DNA from: VXYL01 sp964348085
GTDB taxonomy: Bacteria > Pseudomonadota > Gammaproteobacteria > Pseudomonadales > Azotimanducaceae
Direction of reading: 5' to 3'
Length of the DNA stretch: 44,416 nt
NCBI GenBank assembly: GCA_964348085.1
Contig: CAYGBI010000030.1
Span: 1 to 44,416 of the forward strand
Each line of letters begins with the position of its first letter. Within the stretch, counting starts at the first letter, position 1. Shown in pieces: positions 24,855 through 33,417 of this stretch. The notes below the pieces were generated by a model, which saw nothing but the letters and a program-made list of their open reading frames with translations, searched no databases and had not been told where the DNA came from. Made by a program: the position numbers and the translations under genes.

Positions 24855-26069
24855 GAAGTGATCCGGGCAGTGGGGCGCGTGGCGAACGCGGAAGATCGCG
24901 TCGGCTCGGACGATGGCCGCCGACGCGCCGTCGAGCAAGCCCCAGTTGGCGAGTTCGGTGGCGGAGCGGAAGCCGGTGAACAGCGACGCCAATGCTTTGC
25001 TGCCGAGGCTCAAGTCCGCGGTCGCGGTGGTCGACTGTACATGGGCGCCGTCTGCGCCGGTTTCGATACGCCAATTGCCGTTGTTCCACGGCGTCAGCGG
25101 ATCGTCCGCGATGGCGATGACGAGCGCCGAGTCGCAGTCGTAGCCTCGGCCGGCCAGCGCCGCTGCCGCGTCCACCACACGAAACCACGCGCCCTCGCGG
25201 TCCGTCGCGTTGAGCAACCGCGGCTCTAGGAACAGTTCGCCCGCTGGATCGTCCGCCGGCGCCTCGTGCCAACGCACCCGACCGACCAAGTCGTGGCGGG
25301 CAATGAAGCTCCACAGGGATCTATAGGCATCCGGCGTCAGCCACGCCAAGTCGCGTATGACGAGTTCTTGATCTCGCGACCGATGCTCCACCTTGCCGGA
25401 GCGCAACGTGTAGATGACGTAGCCGCAGGCCGCGTTGGCACTGTCGTAGCACACGGCGGTCCAAGTGGGACCGTCGGCTTCCACCTGTTCCAAGGGGCCG
25501 CTCAACCACAGCGCTTTGGAACGGTGCAGATAGCACATGCGATCCGCAACATAGTCCACGTAGATGGCCTTCGCCGTGTTATGGGCCGTCGCCGCGTCGA
25601 CGCGTTCCACGCGGCACGAACCGCCGTCTCCGTCGTGGAATGCAATGTCCACCGTGTCGACCGAGTAGTGGCGCCGAACCGTCGTCATGGCGTAGCCGTA
25701 GCGCTGATAGATCGCCGCCTGCGAGGCCCACAACGCCGCGACCGGTTGGCCGGCGGCGCGCATGTCGGCGAAGGCTTGCGTATGAATGCGCCGCACGAGC
25801 CCTTGGCGACGGTACTCCGGCTGGGTGCCGATGGTGGAAACGCCAGCCAGACGCATGGCCGCGCCGTTGGCGCGCATGGTGAAAGGGATGTTGGAGAAGC
25901 TCGACGCCAGCTTGCCGTCGATGAACGCGCACAGCGTCCACTCCGCTTGATTGTCGGTGGCAATGATGTTGTCCGGCCCGTCGCCGAAGCTGCCGCCGTA
26001 AACGTAGCCGCCCAGAGTGCCTAGGTCGGCCATCTCCCGCGCGGTCGCGGGGCGGATTTCCACGGTCAT
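24852..26069 (-). CDS. Eis-like GNAT acetyltransferase with SCP2-like C-terminal domain
   Basis: 405-residue protein of the Eis family: an N-terminal GNAT domain with the acetyl-CoA loop (VSTIGTQPEYRRQGLVRRI, about 77-95), a second degenerate GNAT region and a C-terminal sterol-carrier-like domain (ADLSLGSKALASLFTGFRSA). The motif IYQRYGY holds the tyrosine that serves as general acid in mycobacterial Eis, and the protein ends in Phe, whose terminal carboxylate is the general base in that enzyme. Mycobacterial Eis acetylates aminoglycosides; natural substrates of proteobacterial homologues are unknown. The stop TAG coincides with the end of the inverted-repeat element. It follows dacA with one base between. 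Confidence 0.87.
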   Translation of the reverse strand: MTVEIRPATAREMADLGTLGGYVYGGSFGDGPDNIIATDNQAEWTLCAFIDGKLASSFSNIPFTMRANGAAMRLAGVSTIGTQPEYRRQGLVRRIHTQAFADMRAAGQPVAALWASQAAIYQRYGYAMTTVRRHYSVDTVDIAFHDGDGGSCRVERVDAATAHNTAKAIYVDYVADRMCYLHRSKALWLSGPLEQVEADGPTWTAVCYDSANAACGYVIYTLRSGKVEHRSRDQELVIRDLAWLTPDAYRSLWSFIARHDLVGRVRWHEAPADDPAGELFLEPRLLNATDREGAWFRVVDAAAALAGRGYDCDSALVIAIADDPLTPWNNGNWRIETGADGAHVQSTTATADLSLGSKALASLFTGFRSATELANWGLLDGASAAIVRADAIFRVRHAPHCPDHF

Positions 26070-26070
26070 G

Positions 26071-27303
26071 TCAGGTCTCCCCGTTCGTGTCGGCGGCTAT
26101 TGTATCGGCCTGCTCAGGCGCCGGAGCTTCCTGCTCCAACGCCGGAACTTGCTCCGACGCCAAGCCGAAAAGATCGCGGAAGAACAAGTACACGCCGTCA
26201 AACATACGAGAGAACAGGCCGGCCTCGTCCACCGCCGCCTGCGCCACCAAGGGCACTTCGACCAAGAGCTCGCCTTCCAAGGTGACGCGCACCATACCCA
26301 GTTCCGCCCCCTCCGCTATCGGCGCCTCGATTTCCCGAGGCAAGTCCACCACGGCTTCAAGGTCTTCGTGACGCCCGCGTGGCATGGTGATGCGCACGTC
26401 GTTCGGGGCAACGACTTGCACCGTGTCGGCAGTGCCGTACCAAACCGGCGCGCTAGCCAGCGTCTCGCCGGCGCCGTAGAGCCGCCGAGTCTCGAAGTAG
26501 CGGAAGCCATAGGCGAGCAACTTCTGCGCATCTTGGAAGCGGGCGTTGGGGCTGTCGGCCCCCATGACCGTGACCACGAACCGTGTACCGTCGCGCAACG
26601 CGGACGCCACCAAGCAATAGCCGGCCGCGGCCGTCAGGCCCGTTTTCACGCCGTCGACGGACTTGTCCCGCCACAGCAATCGATTGCGGTTGGGCTGCGC
26701 GATGCCGCCGTACTCGTACGACTTTTCGGCGTACAAGGCGTAATGCTCCGGATAGCGCTGAATGAGCGCGGCGGAAAGCACGGCGAGATCGTGCGCCGAT
26801 GCGTATTGGCCGTCGTCGGGAAGCCCGGTGGAGTTGACGAATCGCGACGCCGCGAGGTCGAGCTCTTTGGCGTGGGCGTTCATCATGTTGGCGAAACCGT
26901 CTTCGTCGCCGCCGATATATTCGGCTACCGCCACGCTGGCGTCGTTGCCGGATTGGATGACGATGCCGCGCAACAGGTCGATCAGCTTCACCGACGTGCC
27001 CTCGCGCACGAACGTCTTCGACCCGCCGGTGCGCCAAGCCTTGACGCTGATCGGCACATCGTCGTCCAAGGTGATGCGCCCCTCCGCGATTTCGGCGGCG
27101 GCTACGTAACCGGTCATGATCTTGGTCAAGCTCGCCGGCGGCAGCGGATTGTCGCTGTCGCGCTCCGCCAACACGCGTCCGGTGTCGGCATCCATGATGA
27201 TGTAGCTCTTCGACGAGATCGGCGGGACGTCTGGAATGATGTTCTGCGCCGCGCCAACACCGGCGACGCAAACTGCCAAGGCGGCGATCAACTGCCGTTT
27301 CAC
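26071..27303 (-). CDS. dacA: D-alanyl-D-alanine carboxypeptidase (PBP5/6 type)
   Basis: 410-residue periplasmic, membrane-anchored carboxypeptidase that trims the terminal D-Ala of peptidoglycan stem peptides. Signal peptide MKRQLIAALAVCVAGVGAAQ; active-site motifs S58-LT-K61, S118-G-N120 and K220-T-G222; a beta-rich C-terminal domain; and an amphipathic anchor (AGLFSRMFDGVYLFFRDLFG, about 362-381). Unlike E. coli PBP5, roughly 30 acidic, proline-containing residues follow the anchor. It sits three bases after rlpA in the elongasome cluster, the common gammaproteobacterial arrangement. Confidence 0.94.
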   Translation of the reverse strand: MKRQLIAALAVCVAGVGAAQNIIPDVPPISSKSYIIMDADTGRVLAERDSDNPLPPASLTKIMTGYVAAAEIAEGRITLDDDVPISVKAWRTGGSKTFVREGTSVKLIDLLRGIVIQSGNDASVAVAEYIGGDEDGFANMMNAHAKELDLAASRFVNSTGLPDDGQYASAHDLAVLSAALIQRYPEHYALYAEKSYEYGGIAQPNRNRLLWRDKSVDGVKTGLTAAAGYCLVASALRDGTRFVVTVMGADSPNARFQDAQKLLAYGFRYFETRRLYGAGETLASAPVWYGTADTVQVVAPNDVRITMPRGRHEDLEAVVDLPREIEAPIAEGAELGMVRVTLEGELLVEVPLVAQAAVDEAGLFSRMFDGVYLFFRDLFGLASEQVPALEQEAPAPEQADTIAADTNGET

Positions 27304-27306
27304 TTG

Positions 27307-28107
27307 CTAGTTCTCCACGACGATGGGCGCGTGCTCTCGGTACGTCAACAGCGCGTGCCAGCGGTCCACTTCCCGACGCGTTGCGAGCGGTCCGATGCGC
27401 ACGGCATAGGCATCGTCGGCACGCACCACAAAAGCCTCCCCCGGGGACATGGGCGACAGCTCGGCCCACGCCGCTTCAGCCTCGGAAAAGCGCGCAAACC
27501 GTCCCGCGCGCAAGAAGTAGGGCACCTTCGCCTTTGGCGGCGCGGACCCCGTTGGCAACACCGTTTCGACCCGCACCAACGCCGTGCCTTCGTCCTCGAA
27601 ACCCAGTTTGACCGCCGCGGCGTAGGAAAGGTCGATAATTCGCTCTGCGTGGAACGGGCCGCGGTCGTTGACCCGCACGATCGAGGTTCTGCCATTGTCG
27701 AGATTGGTCACCCGAACGAAGGAAGGGATCGGCAGCGACCGGTGCGCGGCGGTCAGTTTGTACATGTTGTACACCTCGCCGCTCGACGTGGTTCGACCTT
27801 CGAACTTCGTGCCGTACCACGATGCGCGCCCAACGCTCTCGTATCCGGCGGCCGTGGGCAGCACCTCGTAGTGTTCGCCCCACACCGTATAGGGGGAGTT
27901 GCCGCGTGGGCTTTTGGCGACGTCGCGCACCACGGGGTCCGGCAACGCCGCCAAGCCAGGCGGCGGCGACTCCGGGGCAGCGTCCTTCACCAGCGAATCG
28001 TCCGGTGCCACCGCATCCGCCGAGTCGTCGGGCCGGAACGTGGTACAGCCGACCATCGGCAGCAACAAGCCGAAGAAGACGAAGCGGATCGCGTTACGTC
28101 CCAGCAT
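27307..28107 (-). CDS. rlpA: RlpA septal-ring lipoprotein, lytic transglycosylase with SPOR domain
   Basis: 266-residue lipoprotein (lipobox PMVGC, Cys21). The double-psi beta-barrel domain is at about 90-180: GRASWYGTKFEGRTTSSGE, then VRVTNLDNGRTSIVRVNDRGPFH...RIIDLSYAAA, with the catalytic-type Glu and Asp region of RlpA. The C-terminal ~70 residues look like a SPOR domain (YFLRAGRFARFSEAEAAWAEL...YAVRIGPLATRREVDRW) that binds denuded glycan strands at the septum. RlpA cleaves such strands. It overlaps the mltB stop by 14 bases and is followed at once by dacA. Confidence 0.93.
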   Translation of the reverse strand: MLGRNAIRFVFFGLLLPMVGCTTFRPDDSADAVAPDDSLVKDAAPESPPPGLAALPDPVVRDVAKSPRGNSPYTVWGEHYEVLPTAAGYESVGRASWYGTKFEGRTTSSGEVYNMYKLTAAHRSLPIPSFVRVTNLDNGRTSIVRVNDRGPFHAERIIDLSYAAAVKLGFEDEGTALVRVETVLPTGSAPPKAKVPYFLRAGRFARFSEAEAAWAELSPMSPGEAFVVRADDAYAVRIGPLATRREVDRWHALLTYREHAPIVVEN

Positions 28108-29143
28108 CGATTTCCTCGAAACGCTTGGTGATCGCTTCGCTTAGTTGCAGCACCGCCAAGGCGTACATGGCGCTGCGGTTGTAGCGGGTGATGACGTAAA
28201 AGTCGTGCAGCCCCAACCAGTACTCGTCGCCGTCCTCGGTCACCATGCGAAACAGCGCGGCGGGCTCGGCGTCCGCCAAGTCCACGGCGCCAGTCACGCC
28301 TTTGCGCCGCAGCTCGCCCACCGTAGTGCTCAAGTCGAGGCCCACACTGGCCAGTGACGCGGCCTCGGCATCGGCGCCGGTCAACGTCACCTGCTGTGCC
28401 ACCACCCCCGTGCCACGCCAGCCATGACGGGCGAAGTAATTGGCGACACTGCCGATGGCGTCGACTTCGTTGGCCCAAATGTCGCGCCGACCGTCGCCGT
28501 CGAAATCCACCGCGTAGGCGCGATAGCTCGACGGAATGAACTGACCATAGCCCATCGCCCCCGCGTACGAGCCGGTAGCCCAGAGCGGGTCCATCTCCTC
28601 TTCCCGTACGAGCAGCAGGTACTCGGTGAGTTGGCCGGTGAAGAAAGCCGACCGAGGCGGGTAGTCGAACGCCAACGTGGCGAGCGCGTTCAGCACCGGA
28701 AAGCGGCCGAGTATGCGGCCGTAGTAGGTCTCGACGCCAATGATGGCAACGATCATCGCACTGCTCACGCCGTACTCCCGTTGCGCTCGGTCGAGCACTG
28801 CTTGCTGGCGCCGCCAAAACTCGACGCCGGCGTCGATGCGCTCGTCGGTGATGAAGATGCGCCGATACTCGTGCCACGCCAAGGCTTTCTCGGCGGGCCG
28901 CGAAATGCGGGCGATGACTTCATCGTCCCTCGAAGCCTTGGCCAGCACGTCAGCCAACCAAGCCCGATCGAAGCCATGTTCGGCCACCAAACCGTCGATG
29001 TACTCCTGAACGGCGGGGCGCGCACCGTATTCGGCGCCGACCGTCGCACACCAGAAGAGCGAGCAAATAATCGCCGCCGGCCCAGCTTTCGCCCGGCGAC
29101 GCGCACGGCCATCGTTCGGACGTTTCGAGTTCCTTCTCGTCAA
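28094..29143 (-). CDS. mltB: Membrane-bound lytic murein transglycosylase B
   Basis: 349-residue lytic transglycosylase that cleaves peptidoglycan glycan strands to 1,6-anhydro products. Catalytic Glu is in MIVAIIGVETYYGR; other MltB signatures are ALATLAFDYPPRSAFF, SYAGAMGYGQFIPSSYR and VDFDGDGRRDIW. The N-terminus has an Arg-rich stretch then AAIICSLFWCATVGA, a secretion signal. The longer open frame reaches back into rodA, so a TTG start at 29141-29143 preceded by AGGGAAG is proposed. There is no lipobox, so a soluble periplasmic form (SltB-like) is likely. The gene lies 34 bases after rodA. Confidence 0.9.
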   Translation of the reverse strand: MTRRNSKRPNDGRARRRAKAGPAAIICSLFWCATVGAEYGARPAVQEYIDGLVAEHGFDRAWLADVLAKASRDDEVIARISRPAEKALAWHEYRRIFITDERIDAGVEFWRRQQAVLDRAQREYGVSSAMIVAIIGVETYYGRILGRFPVLNALATLAFDYPPRSAFFTGQLTEYLLLVREEEMDPLWATGSYAGAMGYGQFIPSSYRAYAVDFDGDGRRDIWANEVDAIGSVANYFARHGWRGTGVVAQQVTLTGADAEAASLASVGLDLSTTVGELRRKGVTGAVDLADAEPAALFRMVTEDGDEYWLGLHDFYVITRYNRSAMYALAVLQLSEAITKRFEEIDAGT

Positions 29144-29177
29144 AGCGTTCTTCCCTGAATGTCGCAGGCTCAAGTGT

Positions 29178-30311
29178 CTACCTGCCCCAAGTGCCCATTC
29201 GATGCGTATGAATCGACATAACAATACCAAAACCGAGCAGCAGAGTGATCGCCGACGTGCCGCCGAAGCTAACCAGCGGCAACGGCACGCCCACCACTGG
29301 CAATAGCCCGGACACCATACCAACGTTGACAAACACGTAAGCGAAGAAAATCAGCGTCAGGCCGCCACCCGCCAGCCGGCCGAAGGTGGAGCTCGCCCGG
29401 GCGGCGATGGTGAGCGCACGGGCGATGACCACCAGATACAGCGCCAAGAGCAAAGTCACGCCGACCAGACCCAGTTCCTCGCCGATGACCGCGACGATGA
29501 AGTCCGTGCGACTTTCCGGCAGAAACTCGAGCTGGCTCTGCGTGCCGTTGAACAAACCCTTGCCGGCGAAGCCTCCCGAACCGAGCGCGGTTTTCGACTG
29601 GATGATGTTCCAGCCCGCGTTCAGCGGGTCTCGTTCCGGGCTGAGGAACGTCAACACGCGCTCCTTCTGGTAGTTGTGAAAGACGAACAGCCACACGACC
29701 GGCGCGGCCGCCACCGCCGCCATCGCCGCGGCAAGCACGAGGCGCCAGCGAATACCCGCCAGTACCAGTACCGCGAAGCCGCTTGCGGCCACCATCACGC
29801 CGGTGCCGAAATCCGGTTGCGTCGCGATGAGAGCGACCGGGACGAGTATGAGCGCGCCCGCCACCGCCAAGTCGCGCCAGTTCGGCGGCAGCGGCCGGTC
29901 GTGGAAGTACCAAGCGAGTACCAGCGGCACCGCCAACTTCATCACTTCCGATGGCTGAAACCGCAAACCGGCGACGTCGAGCCAGCGCTGGGCGCCTTTC
30001 GCGGTAACGCCGACCGCGAGCACCACCAGCAATAGCGCTACGCCGAGCGCATAGACCGCCGGCGACCAGCGCAAGATCAGGCGGGGAGGCAACTGCGCGG
30101 CGACCAGCATCGAGAAGAACGCGAGACCGAGGCGCAGCAATTGGTTGACCAATGTCGTCCGGTCGCCGTGCGCGGCGCTGTACAACACCATGAGTCCGAA
30201 CGCGGCAATGCCCGCCAGCCCGCACAACAACCATGCGTCCAGATGCACTGCGTACAACCGCCGTGCGGGAGACATGCTCCAAGGCGTGGTGCGGATGTAC
30301 TCGCTCGGCAC
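29178..30311 (-). CDS. rodA: Rod shape-determining SEDS glycosyltransferase RodA
   Basis: 377-residue polytopic protein (about ten helices) that polymerises peptidoglycan for cell elongation together with PBP2. SEDS landmarks: RWLDVAGLRFQPSEVMKLA, ATQPDFGTGVM, GGFAGKGLFNGTQSQLEFLPE, TDFIVAVIGEELGL and the terminal LPLVSFGGTSAITLL. The Trp and Asp positions needed for SEDS activity are in QPDFGT and nearby. GTG at 30309-30311 opens the gene 24 bases after mrdA; an ATG at 30273-30275 would also leave the first helix intact. Confidence 0.96.
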   Translation of the reverse strand: MPSEYIRTTPWSMSPARRLYAVHLDAWLLCGLAGIAAFGLMVLYSAAHGDRTTLVNQLLRLGLAFFSMLVAAQLPPRLILRWSPAVYALGVALLLVVLAVGVTAKGAQRWLDVAGLRFQPSEVMKLAVPLVLAWYFHDRPLPPNWRDLAVAGALILVPVALIATQPDFGTGVMVAASGFAVLVLAGIRWRLVLAAAMAAVAAAPVVWLFVFHNYQKERVLTFLSPERDPLNAGWNIIQSKTALGSGGFAGKGLFNGTQSQLEFLPESRTDFIVAVIGEELGLVGVTLLLALYLVVIARALTIAARASSTFGRLAGGGLTLIFFAYVFVNVGMVSGLLPVVGVPLPLVSFGGTSAITLLLGFGIVMSIHTHRMGTWGR

Positions 30312-30335
30312 TTACGGCGCCCTAAAGCTTCGCGT

Positions 30336-32348
30336 TCAGCCCGGACCCCCAGCACTGCCAGGCCCGTCGGCGCTTGCGTAGGAGGAACTTCGTGCAGCCA
30401 AGGGGCGGCCGTCCGCGCGAACCGCGGCGAGGTCGGGTTTCCGGGCCTCAGCCAAGCGCGGCAGCAGATAGGCGTCCAGGACCTCGCGCACTACCGGCCC
30501 GGCGACGGAGCTGCCGCCGCCGCCGTTTTCCACGAGCGTGGCGACCGCGAGTTGCGGCGCCTCTACCGGCGCGAACGCGATGAACCACGCATGCTTGCGC
30601 TGGTACTCGTCGAGCAGGTCCTCGTCGTACTTCTCGCCTTGCGGAATCCCCACCACCTGCGCGGTCCCCGATTTGCCCGCCATGCGATAGGAGATGTCGC
30701 GGCCGATGTGCGCCCACGCGGTGCCGTTTTGCCGGTAGCCCGCGTTGCCGCGATGCACGACGTCCGTCAGCGCGTCGACCATGCGCTGCCAGTCGTCCTC
30801 GGTCACGCCTTCGACCACTTCAACGACGCCAGGCTTGACCTCGCTTAGCGGCGCATCGCTCGATTTCAACAGCCGCGGCGGCACTAGGCGGCCGCGGTTG
30901 GCGAGGACCGTCGCCACCGTCGCCAACTGCAGCGGCGTAGCCAGCAAGTCGCCTTGGCCGATAGAAAGGTTGACGTTGTCGCCGGGATACCAAGGCTCGC
31001 CTCGCTGCCCCCACTTCCAACCGCTGTCCGGCAGGATGCCGGGGTCGGCGCCCGCCACATCCAACGCCGTGACGCGCCCGTAGCCGAACTGCGAGGCGAA
31101 TGCCTGCAATGCGTCGGTCTCCATCTGCGCGCCCAAGTCGTAGAAGTAGACATTGGAGGACCGAAAGATGGCGCGACGCAGATCGACTTCGCCTTGGCCG
31201 CCGGCGTTGCCAGGCTTCCAACTCCAATCCCGCCAAACCCTACCCACGCCCGGCAGACGGAACTCGCCGTAGTCGGCGACGATGCGTCGCCAATCCGTCA
31301 CCTCCAACGCCAAGCCGGCCATGCCAACCACTGGCTTGAACGTCGATCCCGGCGCGTAGCGGCCGCGGGCGGCGCGGTCCAGCAACGGGGTGTCGCGGGA
31401 TTGCGAAAGTTCGGCGTAGCGCGCGGCGTCCATGCCGGTGACAAAGGCATTGGGGTCGTACCCGGGATTGCTCACCATGGCCATGATGCCGCCGGTGTTC
31501 GGGTCGATGGCGACGACCGCGCCTCGGCGCTGACCGAGCGCCGCGCTGGCGGCGAGCTGCAGGTCCGCGTCGAGATGCAAGGTGAGGCTGTGACCTGCCG
31601 TTGGGTCGTACCTAGCCGTCTCGCGCTGCACGACGCCGCGCACGTCCACTTCCACCGTGCGCCAACCCGGTTCGCCATGCAGCGAGACCTCGTAGAACGC
31701 CTCTACACCGCGTTTGCCGATGAACTGCGTACCGAGGTAGCGGCGCGGATCATCCCGCACCGGAGGCCGCGCCTGATCCTGTTTCGATATCCGCCGCACG
31801 GAACCCACGACATGCGCCATCACCTCGCGGAAGGGATAGTAACGAATGGTATCCGACGCCACATCCACGCCCGGCAGGCGATGGCGGTTGACTTCGATGA
31901 TCGCCCGTTCCTCTTCGTCGAGATTGAGCTTCAGCGGCATCGCCTGCAGGGGTGCGCGCGGCCGCGCCATGGCGTCGCGAAAGGCCGCCAGCTCGTCTTC
32001 GGAAAGCGTTACCAATGCCCCGACCTCGGCGAGCGTCGACTCGATATCGCCGGTGCGCTCCACCACCACGACGATGGAAAAAATCGTCCGGTTGTCGGCC
32101 AACAGTTCGCCGGTGCGGTCGTAGATCAGGCCGCGGGGCGGTCGGATCGACACGGTCTGGATGCGGTTCTCATCGGACAGCGTTTCGTATTTGTCGTGCT
32201 GCACGATCATCAGCCAAACCATACGGCCGGTGAGAACCCAGAACAGGGCGGTCAAGCCGAGAAAGACGATCAAGGCGCGCGATGTGAAGACCGCGCGTTC
32301 CCGTTCGGCGTCCTTGATGCGATGCGCCTTGACCCGGTCAGCAGGCAT
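30336..32348 (-). CDS. mrdA: Penicillin-binding protein 2 (elongasome transpeptidase)
   Basis: 670-residue class B PBP that cross-links peptidoglycan during elongation and partners RodA. One N-terminal membrane helix (ALIVFLGLTALFWVLTGRMV), a pedestal region with IRPPRGLIYDRTGELLADN, and a transpeptidase domain with Ser335-TF-Lys338 (YAPGSTFKP), Ser397-Ser-Asn399 (FRSSNVYFYDL) and Lys559-Ser-Gly-Thr (MAGKSGTAQVVG). The C-terminal ~25 residues are Ala/Ser/Gly-rich and dispensable-looking. It stands between rlmH and rodA, the conserved order. Confidence 0.96.
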   Translation of the reverse strand: MPADRVKAHRIKDAERERAVFTSRALIVFLGLTALFWVLTGRMVWLMIVQHDKYETLSDENRIQTVSIRPPRGLIYDRTGELLADNRTIFSIVVVVERTGDIESTLAEVGALVTLSEDELAAFRDAMARPRAPLQAMPLKLNLDEEERAIIEVNRHRLPGVDVASDTIRYYPFREVMAHVVGSVRRISKQDQARPPVRDDPRRYLGTQFIGKRGVEAFYEVSLHGEPGWRTVEVDVRGVVQRETARYDPTAGHSLTLHLDADLQLAASAALGQRRGAVVAIDPNTGGIMAMVSNPGYDPNAFVTGMDAARYAELSQSRDTPLLDRAARGRYAPGSTFKPVVGMAGLALEVTDWRRIVADYGEFRLPGVGRVWRDWSWKPGNAGGQGEVDLRRAIFRSSNVYFYDLGAQMETDALQAFASQFGYGRVTALDVAGADPGILPDSGWKWGQRGEPWYPGDNVNLSIGQGDLLATPLQLATVATVLANRGRLVPPRLLKSSDAPLSEVKPGVVEVVEGVTEDDWQRMVDALTDVVHRGNAGYRQNGTAWAHIGRDISYRMAGKSGTAQVVGIPQGEKYDEDLLDEYQRKHAWFIAFAPVEAPQLAVATLVENGGGGSSVAGPVVREVLDAYLLPRLAEARKPDLAAVRADGRPLAARSSSYASADGPGSAGGPG

Positions 32349-32402
32349 CGATGCGCTCTTCGCCCCGGCGCCAACGCTCGGCGAGGCGCATCGCGCCGGC
32401 GA

Positions 32403-32843
32403 TCAGCAGGCGCTGTGGTAGGGGTGGCCGCTCAAGATCGTCCACGCGCGGTATATCTGCTCGGCAACCATTATGCGCACCAATTGATGCGGGAAAGTCA
32501 TTGCCGAGAGCGACAGCGAGTGGTCCGCTCGTCGGCGGCTGGCGTCGCCGAAACCCGCTTGGCCGCCAATCGCGAGCGCCACATCGCATCCGCTCATGCG
32601 CCAATCGGCCAGCAGCACCGCCAACTGCTCGCTGGTGACGGACTCGCCGCGCCGATCGAGCACCACGAGCGTTTCTTTGGCGCGCACCGCGGCGAGCAGG
32701 CTTTCCTCGTCCGTCTGCCGGCGCTTGGACGACACCACCACCAACTCCAAGGGGTTCTCCCGCGGCAGTCGGCGGGCATAGTGGGCGAAACCCTCGTCGA
32801 TCCATCCCGGCGCCCTGCCAACGGCCAATACGCGCAGCCTCAA
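32403..32843 (-). CDS. rlmH: 23S rRNA pseudouridine-1915 N3-methyltransferase RlmH
   Basis: 146-residue SPOUT-class methyltransferase that modifies helix 69 of 23S rRNA. Conserved features: VLDRRGESVTSEQLA, the SAM-binding knot loop LAIGGQAGFG (family IGGxxG) and the C-terminal VRIMVAEQIYRAWTILSGHPYH, the diagnostic RlmH ending. It appears to start with TTG at 32841-32843, overlapping the rsfS stop (TTGA), which implies coupled translation; GGTGA lies upstream. Slightly shorter than the usual ~155 residues. Confidence 0.94.
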   Translation of the reverse strand: MRLRVLAVGRAPGWIDEGFAHYARRLPRENPLELVVVSSKRRQTDEESLLAAVRAKETLVVLDRRGESVTSEQLAVLLADWRMSGCDVALAIGGQAGFGDASRRRADHSLSLSAMTFPHQLVRIMVAEQIYRAWTILSGHPYHSAC

Positions 32844-33235
32844 GCGTTCACCGGCGCATCGGCCGGCGTCGTCGAAGCCGCCGGCATCCCCGATGCCGGT
32901 TCAAGTACTTCCCAAAGCCGCTCCAAATCGTAGAAAGCGCGTGCTTCGGCGCGCATGACGTGAACCACCACATCGGCCAAATCCACCAATACCCAATCGT
33001 TGCCATCCCGCCCTTCGACGCCAAGCACCTGCGCGCCGCGCGCCTTGACGACATCGAGGACATTGTCGACCACCGCCTTGACGTGACGGTTGGACGTGCC
33101 GCTGACGACCACCATGTAGTCCGCGATTTCGGTGAGTGTGGACACATCGAGCGCAACCGGGTCGAGGCCCTTGCGTTCGTTCACCGCGAACAACACCAAG
33201 TCCTTCAATTTCGATGCGTCGATGGCTTCCTCCAT
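32840..33235 (-). CDS. rsfS: Ribosomal silencing factor RsfS
   Basis: 131-residue protein that binds ribosomal protein L14 and blocks subunit joining when nutrients are short. Family motifs: LKDLVLFAVNERKGLDP, the DVSTLTEIADYMVVVSGTSNRHV core, and WVLVDLADVVVHVMRAEARAFYDLERLW. The last ~20 residues are Ala/Pro-rich and variable. The start codon at 33233-33235 is immediately preceded on the coding strand by the end of the inverted-repeat element (33237-33417), so its ribosome-binding region (CGGGATACTAG) comes from that element and is weak. Confidence 0.95.
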   Translation of the reverse strand: MEEAIDASKLKDLVLFAVNERKGLDPVALDVSTLTEIADYMVVVSGTSNRHVKAVVDNVLDVVKARGAQVLGVEGRDGNDWVLVDLADVVVHVMRAEARAFYDLERLWEVLEPASGMPAASTTPADAPVNA

Positions 33236-33236
33236 C

Positions 33237-33417
33237 TAGTATCCCGTGCGGTTGAGTTTTCGCATTTCAGTGCGCGGTAGGCGAGCCGCGCCGACCCCGT
33301 AGTGGCGTTGCGGCCCTTGGCGATGGGTAATCGGGCGGGCCGTTCCGGCGGGACGCATCATCACCCCAAACCCCGTGCGGCGGCTGAAACACAAGAAGTC
33401 AACCGGACAGGGCACCC
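33237..33417. mobile_element. Probable MITE (non-autonomous IS630-like), between nadD and rsfS
   Basis: The ends are imperfect inverted repeats: TAGTATCCCGTGCGGTTGAG from 33237, and read inward on the minus strand from 33417, GGGTGCCCTGTCCGGTTGAC. About 23 of the first 34 positions agree and the similarity includes a common TTTCAG at 30-34. No coding frame of its own. The right end encodes the last five residues and the TGA stop of nadD; the left end abuts the rsfS start codon. A related copy is at 44226-44331 and a collapsed one at 24816-24854. Confidence 0.65.

Noticed and set aside
26017..28131. 704-codon open frame on the plus strand opposite dacA and rlpA
   Set aside because: It is antisense to two clear enzymes with intact motifs; its His/Arg-rich, domainless product is typical of reading high-GC codons backwards.
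30954..32933. 659-codon open frame on the plus strand opposite mrdA and rlmH
   Set aside because: Same artefact: complementary to well-conserved genes, no recognisable domain, no ribosome site.
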